NCBI GenBank assembly: GCA_021152555.1
Contig: JAGKVE010000002.1
Span: 1-64,000 of the forward strand
Origin: Bacteroidia bacterium
Lineage (GTDB): Bacteria; Bacteroidota; Bacteroidia; Bacteroidales; Paludibacteraceae
Direction of reading: 5' to 3'
DNA: 64,000 nucleotides
Part shown: piece by piece, positions 36,310 to 45,803 of the stretch
Numbering within the stretch: position 1 is the stretch's first letter
Layout: the number at the start of each line of letters is the position of its first letter
The notes under the pieces: model-generated
What the model was told of the DNA's origin: nothing
What the model saw: the letters and a program-made list of their open reading frames with translations, nothing else
The model's database searches: none
Position numbers and translations under genes: made by a program

Positions 36310-36870
36310 ATGGCCACACTCAACGAAAACGGCTTTCTGCAATATCCGGGTAATTATAGGGAGTTGCTCTTCTATAAGAAAGCAACAATCCTATATGACA
36401 TGACCTACTGGTATCAGAATCGCTATCTTGTACGGGGTGACCGTACTAAAGACCAGATGGAGCAAGCAGCGCGAAGCGGAAAACAAAACGTAGTGGAAGG
36501 CAAGGCCGATGGGATGACCAGTAAGGAGATGGAGATTAAATTGTTGAATACGGCGAGGGGAAGTCTGTTGGAGTTGATGGAGGATTATGAAGACCAGTTA
36601 CGTTCGCGGAGGCTGGAGCAGTGGGGGAAAGGGCATCCGAGATACGCAAAGATGGTGCAATATTGCTACAAACACCATGATTTGAAGCACTATCAGCCGT
36701 ACTATGAGAAATGGAGCATAGAGGAGTTTTGCAATGTGGCGCTAACGCTCCTGCATCAAGCAGATAGAGGCCTAATGACTTACCTCCGCGCGGTAGAGAA
36801 AGCGTTTTTGGAAGAAGGAGGATTGAAGGAAAAGATGTCCGCTGCCCGTCATAGAGTAAGAGGATACTAA
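36310..36870 (+). CDS. Four-helix-bundle suffix domain protein
   Basis: This 186-residue protein has no signal peptide. The pattern YRELLFYKKATILYDMTYWY, then QMEQAARSGKQNVVEGKADG and EIKLLNTARGSLLELMEDYE, matches the Bacteroidetes four-helix-bundle suffix family. That family is related to the 23S intervening-sequence and Avd-like helical bundles, which bind nucleic acid or partner proteins in some cases. Its own function is unknown. No reverse transcriptase or template repeat is seen nearby, so it is not part of a diversity-generating retroelement here. Octamer CTAG arrays flank it on both sides, which marks it as a possible inserted or repeat-associated cassette. Confidence 0.85.
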   Translation: MATLNENGFLQYPGNYRELLFYKKATILYDMTYWYQNRYLVRGDRTKDQMEQAARSGKQNVVEGKADGMTSKEMEIKLLNTARGSLLELMEDYEDQLRSRRLEQWGKGHPRYAKMVQYCYKHHDLKHYQPYYEKWSIEEFCNVALTLLHQADRGLMTYLRAVEKAFLEEGGLKEKMSAARHRVRGY

Positions 36871-36874
36871 ATAA

Positions 36875-36922
36875 CTAGTCAGCTAGACGACTAGACTACT
36901 AGCCAGCTAGCCAACTAGTCCA
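36875..36922. repeat. Octamer CTAG array, downstream copy
   Basis: CTAG at 36875, 36883, 36891, 36899, 36907 and 36915, exactly 8 bp apart, starting 5 nt after the stop codon of the four-helix gene. Units include CTAGTCAG, CTAGACGA, CTAGACTA, CTAGCCAG and CTAGCCAA; two of these recur in the upstream array. Confidence 0.95.
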
Positions 36923-36966
36923 AAAGAAAAACACAAAATAATCGAATAATAAAAACACACAATACT

Positions 36967-39900
36967 ATGAGAAACTTTTTACAAGTTAATCGAGCCCTTG
37001 CGGCGGAGAAAAACTTCCAATTAGTTAATCGAGCCCTTGCGGCGAAGAAAAACGTATTTACCCTTCATTCTATATCCAATCCCGACGGTCAACCGACGGT
37101 GAACCGACAGTCAGCTGTTGCGTTGCAATCGGGTACAAGGAGTGAAAAAGCGCCATTGGGTCCTACTTGCCTCCGATATCTATCTCGCATTGCCATGATT
37201 TTTGCCGTACTTGCGCTGAGTATCGCCAATATCGGTATGGCCTGGGGAGCAGCAAGTACGTCTTCTGATGGGAAATATGCTACTGGAACAATTGATTTTA
37301 GTACTATTGGTAGTTTGTCTGCAAATACCACTTACTGGCATAATGGCATAAAGTTCTTTTCAGGTAATAGTGCCGATGTTTCTGCCAATACTTCTGCTTG
37401 GTCGGAGAAAGTTTCTATTCCAGCTTATATCTCTGAGAAAACTGCAAGTAATCAAGCTAATAAAGGTAAATGGGGGAAAAATGGGAATGGCGTACAATAC
37501 ACAATGAGCGGATTTGCCTGCTCACAACATACTATTGGTGTTCATGTCAATCAACCTTGTACTCTTACGGTTGTTGTAAATAAAAACTTAGCTTCGGATA
37601 CAGATGATGCAGGTATCTCGGCCTCTATAGATGCCACAGCTTATGCTGCAGCTTGGACGACAAGTACATATAAAGTTGCAGGTGGTGCTCTGACGGTGAA
37701 TTCCGCCCGTGCTGATGCAATAAATGCGCCGGGTCGCTATACACTTACAATCGTTATTACTGACGGAAATTTGACTGACGGTGAAGCAGTTGTAAAGATG
37801 TTTAATAGCTCATCTGGTACAGGTTCGGGCAAATTGTTTTGCTGGGAATCAATAACAGTGGCTTCTGCTGCTCCAACTCCTGCTTGCGGAGAGACGGCAC
37901 AGGCGGAATTGACGCTGTCGTCAAATAGCGGGACTATTTGCGGAACAGGAACGGCGACATTTACGGTAAATGGCGGCTCGGGAACAGGTGCGTTGTCGGT
38001 TTCTTCGTCAGATCCAAGCAAAGCCACGGCATCTATCGACGGCTCGACTGTGACGGTAACGGGTGTGGCAGCCGGTAGTGCAACTATTACGGTTACCAAA
38101 GCCTGCGATGCAACTTACGCAGAAGCAACGGCTATTTATTCCGCTACGGTAGCTGCTATACCGACCGCTAATGCCGGTGCAGACAAGACGACCGAACCCG
38201 GTAACGGTGTCGCCCTCGCTGCTACAACTGCGGCAGATGGTTGTACCGGAGCGTGGACCATACAATCCGGTCCGAATACCTCCACCGCTCAGTTGAGTAG
38301 CACTTCCTCGGCAACGGCTACCTTCACACCGACCGTAGCAGGCACATATACGCTGCGTTGGACGGTAACCAATACCTCGTCAAGCTGTTCGGCGTACGAC
38401 GAGATGACCGTATCAGCAGCCGTATGTAGTATCTCTGAGTGTGGTAATGCCACGCTGACGTATCCGATATATACAAGTGGTAACTTGAGCAAATCGAATT
38501 TATTCTCAGGTGCTACTTCATCAAACGCTACCGCGGTTTCTGTTGGTTCATCGCCTGCCTTTACCGATGGTGTAACCGTAAGTGCTGCTACTAAGGGTAG
38601 TTCGGCAAATGCCGGTGCATGCTATGCCAAAAGTACTGTATTAACGGGAAAGATGAAATATTCGGCTTCATCAAAATCATCGTCGTATTACATAGATTTT
38701 CCATTTACAGTCAATACGGGCTACACCTTTACTCCATGTGATGTACAGGTTGTTATTCAGCCAGTATCAACCAATCAGGCATTTACGGTAGAAATCACGA
38801 ATGGAACGAATGTATATGGTACATCAACAGCGACTTTGAATGCTGGAGTAATGGAGCCGATCATCGGTCTTACAAGCCCCGCTGAAATGTCTGCCGGAAA
38901 TTACGCAATACGTTTGTATCCTCATGGTGGAGAGAACAAAGAATTCCGTATGGGTGCCAATGTTATTTTGAAGGGAACGACGGCAGCTGCTGGAGAAACT
39001 TACTCCATTACCTACAACTGTAACGGTGCGACGAGCGGTTGCCCGAGTAATGCGGCAGGACAGATTGCGCTGCCGGATCCGTTACCGAGTTCGATTGCCA
39101 AGGATGGCTATGATTTCGGAGGATGGTACACGAATGAGGGACTGACTGTTGAGGCCGTAGCAGGAGCAACGCTGGATGCCGATGTGACGCTTTATGCTAA
39201 ATGGACAGCTTGCACGAAGCCGGGTAAACCGGCATTGCCGCGAGTAGAAGATGGTACCTTAACGCACAACAGCGCTACTTTCAGTTGGGATAGAGATGGA
39301 GCAACTGCCAATTCGGATGGTTATGCCGTTTCTATTGTAAAAGTATCCGATGGAAGCACAGTTCTCGATTGGACGTCAAGTGGAATACGTGTAGATGGAA
39401 CGGCTCATCTATACGACGCAACCGGCTTAACAGCAGGAACAGCTTATTACTTCGTCGTGAAGGCAATTGGTGCCGATGGCTACTGTGAGTATGGTGACAC
39501 AGCAAGAGTGGAGTTCACCACCGGCGCTCCTGCCGGTCTGACCGCATTGGAGTGCAATACGTTGTATAAAGTAGAGCACATGGTTCCTGCGTCAATTACG
39601 TTGTCCGAAATGGGTCAATACGCAGCAGGCCTTTCTGCTAATACTAAGTTTGAGGTAATTGGTGATCCTGCAGCAGCAGCGAATGCTGGCGGAACACCGG
39701 AAATGAAAAATGAAGCAGCTTCATTTGCAGAGCAATCTTTCACAGCTCGTATGTATCTTAAAGGAGCTTCCAATACAACTGGCTCCGGAACCACATTTGT
39801 GCCCACTTCGCGTGCTTTAAAATTCATCGTTGGTACAACGGGAACATTGGATATATATGCTCACCGTGTGGACCGTTTGTATCTTAAGAAAGAAGGAGAT

Positions 39901-42900
39901 AGTGGGACAACACAATTAGGTTCTAGTACAAGTGGAAGTGGTTCCATGGTTTCACATAATGTTACAGCGGGAACCTATTATATCTATTCCGTAAATAGTA
40001 GCACTTGTATTTATGGTGTTCGTTTGAACTGCGCAAACACTGTTACCTACAAGCCGAATGGTGGAACCGGTAGCGATTTGGTGGTCAATGATTTGACAGC
40101 AAGAGATAATCCGTTTACTGCTCCTTCCAGCAAAGCTTTTGATGGATGGAACACCGCTGCGGATGGTAGCGGTACCGACTATGCAGTAGGAGCAACTATT
40201 TCAAGTGACATAACACTCTTTGCGCAATGGAAAGATGCTTACACCGTTACTTACAAAGCCAATGGAGGTACCGGAGCAGATGTTGTGGACGACGCTGCAA
40301 GTGAAGTGGCTTCTAATCCGTTCTCGTATAGTGGACATTCATTTACTGGTTGGAACACGGCTGCAGATGGCACAGGAACTTCCTATGCCGTTGGTGATGC
40401 CGTGACATCAAATTTAACCCTTTATGCACAATGGGAAGAAGTATTCGTACGCGATTGTGATGAATTGGTTGTCGTGACAGCTACATCCACAACGGCAGTA
40501 GCTGCCTCGGTTGGTACCGTTGTATCTGAAAAGCTATCCGAAGGAAATCAGTTTACTGCAATAGATGGCTACACGTATGCTGTGAAACCAGCCACAAGTG
40601 GAAAACTCACTCTTTCTCCAAAGGCAGGCAAATCGTTTGCTGCAGGTGATAGTTTGATATTTATTGTACATAATGGCAATAGTGGGGAGAAAATAGAAGG
40701 ATTCAAAATAGGGTCTTCAACGCATACACATTCAGTCGCAGGAAATAGTTTATATTATATCCGTATAGAGTTAACTGCTTCCGATATTGTGGATGGAAAA
40801 GTTGAAATCACACGTAATTCGTCAGATGATAGATGGGTTGCTGCAATCATCAAAACTTGCGATGTGCTGCCGCCTTGTACCACACCTGAATTACCATCCC
40901 TAATTGATCAAGAGGTATGCGCAGGGGAAAATGGTACGGCATGGGATGCAACTATCACCAATGAAGACGCATTGGCTACCGGAGAGACTGTTTCCTACGA
41001 ATGGAAGAAGAAAGGCAGTGACGCTGTATTAGCAACTACTGCCTCATATACACCAACAGACGTAACTGCTGCAGATGCTGGTATTTATGTAGTAACGGCT
41101 ACCGTCTCCAAGACTGGCAATAGCGACGCTACTGCGTCTGCTGAAGTAACGTTGACGGTTAAGTTCACTGCAACACCAATGGTAACGATGACTCCTTCGT
41201 CCATCGCTCCGGGTGAAACGGCTACGCTGACCGCCACCAGTTCCGAAGGTGCTACTTTTGCATGGTATAGTTGCGATAACGCAGAGGGCGCCAACCCTGT
41301 GAACGTGGCTTCTACAGCAACCTATACCACTCCTGCCTTGGCTGCCGGATCGTACTACTACAAAGTAGTAGCAACCGGTGACGGCACGCATACTTGCGGC
41401 ACAGCCGAACTTATCTACCAAGTAGAGGTGGCTATTCCCGAACAATGCCATACTTATTATTGGTTCCCGTATGACGCTGATGCCCGCACTAATGATGTAA
41501 CAAACAATGAGAATAAATTCTTCTCGGGAACGAAGACGGGTTCTTCTAACGGAGGAACATATAATTTCTCAGTAGATGGTGAGAGTCTGACAGCAACAAA
41601 GAATACAGGTTCCAGCAGCATGACCATTACGTTTACCATTCCTTCAGGTAAGACAGGTACGTTAGGCATTAATTGCAAGGGTTCAAGCAGCAAGCCTCTT
41701 TATCTGACCCACTCATCGGGCACACCGCAATTGCTGGTTAGTGACGATAGCAATAATGCTGCCTTCAAGATTACGGGAATAACACCAGGCGAATGGACAC
41801 TCACTTCCGCAGGCAGTTGGACACTTTCCGGTATGGCTGTCAAGGTTTGCACCGCTTGCGAAGCCACTACCATGGATGTCAGCAATGCGGCTCCGACCTA
41901 TGATATGTCAGCCGGAGGTGATTTCACCGAGCCGACATTCACCGTCAAACATAATGGTTCCGCCCTTTCACCTCAACCGGCGTTGAGTTATACCTCTTCC
42001 AATAGTGCTATTGCTACAGTGAATGAGACAACTGGCGCACTGACTTTTCATGGAAAGACCGGAACAGTTACCATCACCGCCACTTACAGCGGAGACGGCA
42101 CCTACTGCTCATCTACTGCAAGTTATACACTTACAATCAACTGCGGCAGCGAAGAAGCGCCGAAGATTGTTCCGGCTGACGGAACTAACTTGACAGGATG
42201 TAACACAACTATTACACTTCATGCCAAGAAACAGGACGGCACGGACTTCACCGGTGGTACATATCAATGGTATCGTAACGGCGATGTTATAGAAGGTGCT
42301 ACTGCTGCTTCCTACACCGTTGCGCGCGCGGGTACCTATATAGTAACACGTACAGACGCATGCGTGCAAGAGAGTACGAACAAGGCGGTTATTACAAATA
42401 CCGTAGATGAGCCTACGGTAGAGAGACTCGTGCCGTTCCAGTATTACCATGAGGATAAAGAGTACTCCGCACAAATGAAGGACCGCCACCTCTTTGCCGT
42501 CCATTCGCAAGGAACATACGAAGGCAAGAGTTATAGTATGACTGCCACCCGCGTCAGCGATGGTGCAGATGTGCTCTCCATAGTGGAAGGAGCGCTGTGG
42601 GTTAAACCGGGCACAGGTGCAGGAGAAGGAACAGATACCGTGATGATAGACTTGAACCTGCTGATTGACCAAGGTCTGGCTGCAGGAGACGAGGTACGGT
42701 TCGTATGTTCCGCCATCGCCTGCGGCGGCATCAGTCCTGTCAACAACGACATTATTCTCAAAGTCATTGACCAGACGCCTACCCTCGCTATCATCTGTTC
42801 CGGCGCAGACGGAGACGGTACACGTGACAAGGCAAATTATGTGCTCCATGGCGATTTCCTGACGGGCTATAACAAAGCAGACCTTTGCCTACAAACCGGT

Positions 42901-45204
42901 GGAACCAGTTTCGACAACACGCAAGAGTTGCCGTTATATACCGCACTCAAAGCGCATTATCGCATCACGCCGGTGAACGGCTATGCGCCATTCAAACTGC
43001 TGAACTATGAGCCGTTTGATCTATTGTTGCTAACCGATTTCCCGAAGACGAAATTAAATTCAGACTCTCGAACCGCTCAAGCAACAAATAAGATGGACTC
43101 TATGTACGTATTGGTTGATTATCGTCCGATGTTGTCCTTCAAGACGCACATGGTAGTCAAGACGCCTTCCAGTTGGGCAGTCAAAGGCTTTACCACTTCG
43201 CCAACTGTGCCAAAAACTCCGCAAACGCACATGAATATCGTTTGTTACGCTCACCCGATGTTCAACGCCCTCTCACACTTGGCTACTGATGAGGTGAGTC
43301 CTGACCATGACGAGGAAGGACAAATGGTGTATAAGATGCTGACCGGAGGCGGTTATGACAAGAGCAAAGGTATTCAAGGATTTGAGTTGAGTGATGCCGG
43401 TAACTTCGTCACTATTGCCTTCACTCGCTATAACGCCACTGCCAGTGCTCCGGCTGCGGATGGTACCGTGACATGGACACCAGGCGCTGAAGACCGCAAA
43501 CTGATTGCGGCTTGCGAGCGTCAGACCAACATTGAGGCACGTATGATTCTGCTCTCCATCAATGCCGATGCACTCTGCAAACTGACAGACGCCGGAATCG
43601 CGATGGTGGATAGTACATTACAATACCTATTAGAGTCTGACCCGCTGAAGGTAGCCGATTGTAGTTTGACTTTCGATGACGATAATGGTACTGGTGTTTG
43701 GTCTGATGAGAAGAACTGGGCTCCTCGTTACAACCAAGTGCCCAATGCCGACCTTGGCGCACGTATCATCAAACCATGTACGGTTGATAATGCCGAGGCG
43801 ATGGCATTGAGTATCAAGATAGAGAAGGAGGGTAAATTGATTATTCCGGCGACCAGTGCTTTGATTGTGGAGAGTTCTATTCGTCATGCAGATGGAGGAA
43901 ATCTGTCTGCGCCGTCGGCCGATGAAATATCTATTGCTGCCAATGCGTCAGGTTCGGGAACACTGATCCTTAATAACATTACAGAAGATACCCGTGCCTC
44001 CGTACAAATGTATAGCAAAGCGTCAACAGACCAATCTGCGGATGCGGCTAATTGGCGCTGGCAGTATATCGGAACACCATTCAACGATGTGACTGACGCA
44101 ATGACAAATTACTATGGTAGTTGGTTGTATCTATGGAATAATGGTTGGAATGCGGTTCCGAAGAGCGCCCCGCTGGAGCCTTTTGCAGGGTACTGCATTA
44201 CCCATCCTGATGGAGCTCGCACGTATAGCATGACCGGAACATTGGCTACCACTGCCGACCAGACTATTACAGTGCCGGCCGAACAATATATGGTAATTGC
44301 TAACTCTTGGACTGCTCCTATCCAGATAGATAACTTTACCGATGATGATCTAAAGAACTTGGCGGCGAGGACTATCTACTTCTTCAATACCGGTAGTGAC
44401 CCTAATCAGGAGGGCTCCGTTCAACCTGCAGGTGTGACTGGCGATGCCCGTTGGGCTGCAGGAACATATGTGCCTGTACCTATTCATGCGGCTCCGTACA
44501 GCGGCGATTCTACTATTTCTGCTATGCAAGGATTTTATGTGGTAGGCGGAGTTTCAGAGGGAAGCATCCATCTGGATTATGACCGTCTGGTTCGCCCGCA
44601 GAAGACAGGACAGAATATTGTATCCGGGCCGATGCACGTTCGTCGTCGTGCGGCTGCAGCAGACGGAGAACCGAACGTGCTGAAACTCTTTGTGGGTGGT
44701 AACCGTTATGACGACCGTCTCATCCTGCTCGAACGTGAAGATTTTACGAATGGATTTGATGATGGTTGGGATGGAGATAAATGGAGTGGTAATTCCGTGG
44801 CTCCTGCCCTTTGGACATTGCGTAACGATAATACTCATGAGGCTGTTTCTGCTATTCCGGATTTTGAAGGAACAATCATTGGATTCCAAGCCGGAGAAGA
44901 TGACGAATATACTTTCCGGTTCGATTATTCCGGAGAAGCAGATGCCATATATCTGTTAGATACAGAAACGAAAGTATATACGCGTGTGTTGACAGGAAAT
45001 ACATATACATTCACTACAGCAGACAAAGCAGAGCATCAGCGTTTCGTCTTAACGCGTAGCGATGCGCCGCAAGTGGCAACAGGAGTAGAGCCTGCCTCTG
45101 ACTCCTCCCTGAAGGGAAGAGCGAAGAAGTTGCTTATCGAAGACAAGTTGTATATCTTGCTCAACGGAATGTTGTATGACGCAACAGGCAAAGTAGTACG
45201 CTAA
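36967..45204 (+). CDS. Giant surface protein with InlB/Ig/Fn3 modules (giant 1)
   Basis: This 2745-residue protein has an unusually long n-region of about 70 residues, with a duplicated segment NRALAA, before the hydrophobic signal core (IAMIFAVLALSIANIG, 76-91) and a likely cleavage after WGA. Its modules include Ig-like units (Big_2 type, ATASIDGSTVTVTGVAAGSA), a PKD-like unit (AGADKTTEPG) and three InlB/Listeria-Bacteroides repeats (VTYKANGGTG ... FTGWNTAADG ... LYAQW). An Fn3 unit and more Ig units follow. From about 1939 to the end it matches the second giant: a Rossmann-like segment (LAIICSGADG, FDLLLLTDFP), an ADCSLTFDDDNGTG-VWSDEKNWAP segment and the terminal module KLLIEDKLYILLNGMLYDAT. 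No enzyme domain is recognised. A small PLGD protein gene follows 16 nt later. Confidence 0.8.
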   Translation: MRNFLQVNRALAAEKNFQLVNRALAAKKNVFTLHSISNPDGQPTVNRQSAVALQSGTRSEKAPLGPTCLRYLSRIAMIFAVLALSIANIGMAWGAASTSSDGKYATGTIDFSTIGSLSANTTYWHNGIKFFSGNSADVSANTSAWSEKVSIPAYISEKTASNQANKGKWGKNGNGVQYTMSGFACSQHTIGVHVNQPCTLTVVVNKNLASDTDDAGISASIDATAYAAAWTTSTYKVAGGALTVNSARADAINAPGRYTLTIVITDGNLTDGEAVVKMFNSSSGTGSGKLFCWESITVASAAPTPACGETAQAELTLSSNSGTICGTGTATFTVNGGSGTGALSVSSSDPSKATASIDGSTVTVTGVAAGSATITVTKACDATYAEATAIYSATVAAIPTANAGADKTTEPGNGVALAATTAADGCTGAWTIQSGPNTSTAQLSSTSSATATFTPTVAGTYTLRWTVTNTSSSCSAYDEMTVSAAVCSISECGNATLTYPIYTSGNLSKSNLFSGATSSNATAVSVGSSPAFTDGVTVSAATKGSSANAGACYAKSTVLTGKMKYSASSKSSSYYIDFPFTVNTGYTFTPCDVQVVIQPVSTNQAFTVEITNGTNVYGTSTATLNAGVMEPIIGLTSPAEMSAGNYAIRLYPHGGENKEFRMGANVILKGTTAAAGETYSITYNCNGATSGCPSNAAGQIALPDPLPSSIAKDGYDFGGWYTNEGLTVEAVAGATLDADVTLYAKWTACTKPGKPALPRVEDGTLTHNSATFSWDRDGATANSDGYAVSIVKVSDGSTVLDWTSSGIRVDGTAHLYDATGLTAGTAYYFVVKAIGADGYCEYGDTARVEFTTGAPAGLTALECNTLYKVEHMVPASITLSEMGQYAAGLSANTKFEVIGDPAAAANAGGTPEMKNEAASFAEQSFTARMYLKGASNTTGSGTTFVPTSRALKFIVGTTGTLDIYAHRVDRLYLKKEGDSGTTQLGSSTSGSGSMVSHNVTAGTYYIYSVNSSTCIYGVRLNCANTVTYKPNGGTGSDLVVNDLTARDNPFTAPSSKAFDGWNTAADGSGTDYAVGATISSDITLFAQWKDAYTVTYKANGGTGADVVDDAASEVASNPFSYSGHSFTGWNTAADGTGTSYAVGDAVTSNLTLYAQWEEVFVRDCDELVVVTATSTTAVAASVGTVVSEKLSEGNQFTAIDGYTYAVKPATSGKLTLSPKAGKSFAAGDSLIFIVHNGNSGEKIEGFKIGSSTHTHSVAGNSLYYIRIELTASDIVDGKVEITRNSSDDRWVAAIIKTCDVLPPCTTPELPSLIDQEVCAGENGTAWDATITNEDALATGETVSYEWKKKGSDAVLATTASYTPTDVTAADAGIYVVTATVSKTGNSDATASAEVTLTVKFTATPMVTMTPSSIAPGETATLTATSSEGATFAWYSCDNAEGANPVNVASTATYTTPALAAGSYYYKVVATGDGTHTCGTAELIYQVEVAIPEQCHTYYWFPYDADARTNDVTNNENKFFSGTKTGSSNGGTYNFSVDGESLTATKNTGSSSMTITFTIPSGKTGTLGINCKGSSSKPLYLTHSSGTPQLLVSDDSNNAAFKITGITPGEWTLTSAGSWTLSGMAVKVCTACEATTMDVSNAAPTYDMSAGGDFTEPTFTVKHNGSALSPQPALSYTSSNSAIATVNETTGALTFHGKTGTVTITATYSGDGTYCSSTASYTLTINCGSEEAPKIVPADGTNLTGCNTTITLHAKKQDGTDFTGGTYQWYRNGDVIEGATAASYTVARAGTYIVTRTDACVQESTNKAVITNTVDEPTVERLVPFQYYHEDKEYSAQMKDRHLFAVHSQGTYEGKSYSMTATRVSDGADVLSIVEGALWVKPGTGAGEGTDTVMIDLNLLIDQGLAAGDEVRFVCSAIACGGISPVNNDIILKVIDQTPTLAIICSGADGDGTRDKANYVLHGDFLTGYNKADLCLQTGGTSFDNTQELPLYTALKAHYRITPVNGYAPFKLLNYEPFDLLLLTDFPKTKLNSDSRTAQATNKMDSMYVLVDYRPMLSFKTHMVVKTPSSWAVKGFTTSPTVPKTPQTHMNIVCYAHPMFNALSHLATDEVSPDHDEEGQMVYKMLTGGGYDKSKGIQGFELSDAGNFVTIAFTRYNATASAPAADGTVTWTPGAEDRKLIAACERQTNIEARMILLSINADALCKLTDAGIAMVDSTLQYLLESDPLKVADCSLTFDDDNGTGVWSDEKNWAPRYNQVPNADLGARIIKPCTVDNAEAMALSIKIEKEGKLIIPATSALIVESSIRHADGGNLSAPSADEISIAANASGSGTLILNNITEDTRASVQMYSKASTDQSADAANWRWQYIGTPFNDVTDAMTNYYGSWLYLWNNGWNAVPKSAPLEPFAGYCITHPDGARTYSMTGTLATTADQTITVPAEQYMVIANSWTAPIQIDNFTDDDLKNLAARTIYFFNTGSDPNQEGSVQPAGVTGDARWAAGTYVPVPIHAAPYSGDSTISAMQGFYVVGGVSEGSIHLDYDRLVRPQKTGQNIVSGPMHVRRRAAAADGEPNVLKLFVGGNRYDDRLILLEREDFTNGFDDGWDGDKWSGNSVAPALWTLRNDNTHEAVSAIPDFEGTIIGFQAGEDDEYTFRFDYSGEADAIYLLDTETKVYTRVLTGNTYTFTTADKAEHQRFVLTRSDAPQVATGVEPASDSSLKGRAKKLLIEDKLYILLNGMLYDATGKVVR
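36985..37053. repeat. Duplicated 30-bp segment in the giant 1 signal region
   Basis: Two copies (36985-37014 and 37024-37053) differ by one base and are offset by 39 bp, so both stay in frame and encode VNRALAAEKN and VNRALAAKKN in the extended n-region. Confidence 0.9.
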
Positions 45205-45220
45205 AAGAGGAGGAGAAGTG

Positions 45221-45706
45221 ATGATGAAGAACACACCTAATAACATGAACCGTACGAGATTGTATAGATGGTCTGTAATACTATTATTACTTGTCCTTGG
45301 CATAGGACATATATCCGCTGTTGTCTATTCTCCGTACGAAGGGAAAAGCATTCCGCGGACAGGAGGCATATACAGTACTGCCGAAGCGGCAAGAGGGGCG
45401 GCTATCCCTATCTCTTCGTTCCAATCGACGAGTACCCTCTCCGGCGGAACACGCAGCGATGCAGCTACACCGCTCATCAATACGGACGGCTCGGTGGCGA
45501 CGGGAACATACCTATCAACAGGAATATCCGGGCCAAGAAAAGTGAACGGTACAGGTCCCGGAACTCCTCCTATCCCAAATCCAGACAACCAGCAAGTACC
45601 AACTCCTCTCGGCGATGTCTTAATCCCGTTACTCCTCCTCGCGTCCGCGTACGCGGTATATAAGGTAACGCGCAGGCGTGTGAGGGAACAACTCGCAGGA
45701 CAATGA
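45221..45706 (+). CDS. Small membrane protein with PLGD tail, partner of giant 1
   Basis: This 161-residue protein begins with an N-terminal hydrophobic segment (WSVILLLLVLGIGHISAV) that serves as signal or anchor. A low-complexity, serine/threonine/proline-rich middle follows. The tail is PTPLGDVLIPLLLLASAYAV followed by RRRVR: a short motif, a transmembrane helix and a basic end. This layout resembles protein-sorting tails such as PEP-CTERM or PID-CTERM, but I do not recognise this exact motif. The ATG at 45221 follows AGGAGG at 45209; GTG at 45218 is also in frame. The same type of gene follows the second giant (57109), so the two may act with the giants. Confidence 0.7.
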   Translation: MMKNTPNNMNRTRLYRWSVILLLLVLGIGHISAVVYSPYEGKSIPRTGGIYSTAEAARGAAIPISSFQSTSTLSGGTRSDAATPLINTDGSVATGTYLSTGISGPRKVNGTGPGTPPIPNPDNQQVPTPLGDVLIPLLLLASAYAVYKVTRRRVREQLAGQ

Positions 45707-45803
45707 CGGTACCGTGACGTCCGTAATGCAAACGAGATGCGAATGTAAGTAACCAAAAAGCAACTGCAAAACAACGACAAAATAATTGCTAAATATACTA
45801 ACC

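Noticed and set aside
36310..36870. Diversity-generating retroelement accessory gene (Avd)
   Set aside because: The protein is of the suffix type, and no reverse transcriptase, template repeat or variable repeat is present nearby.
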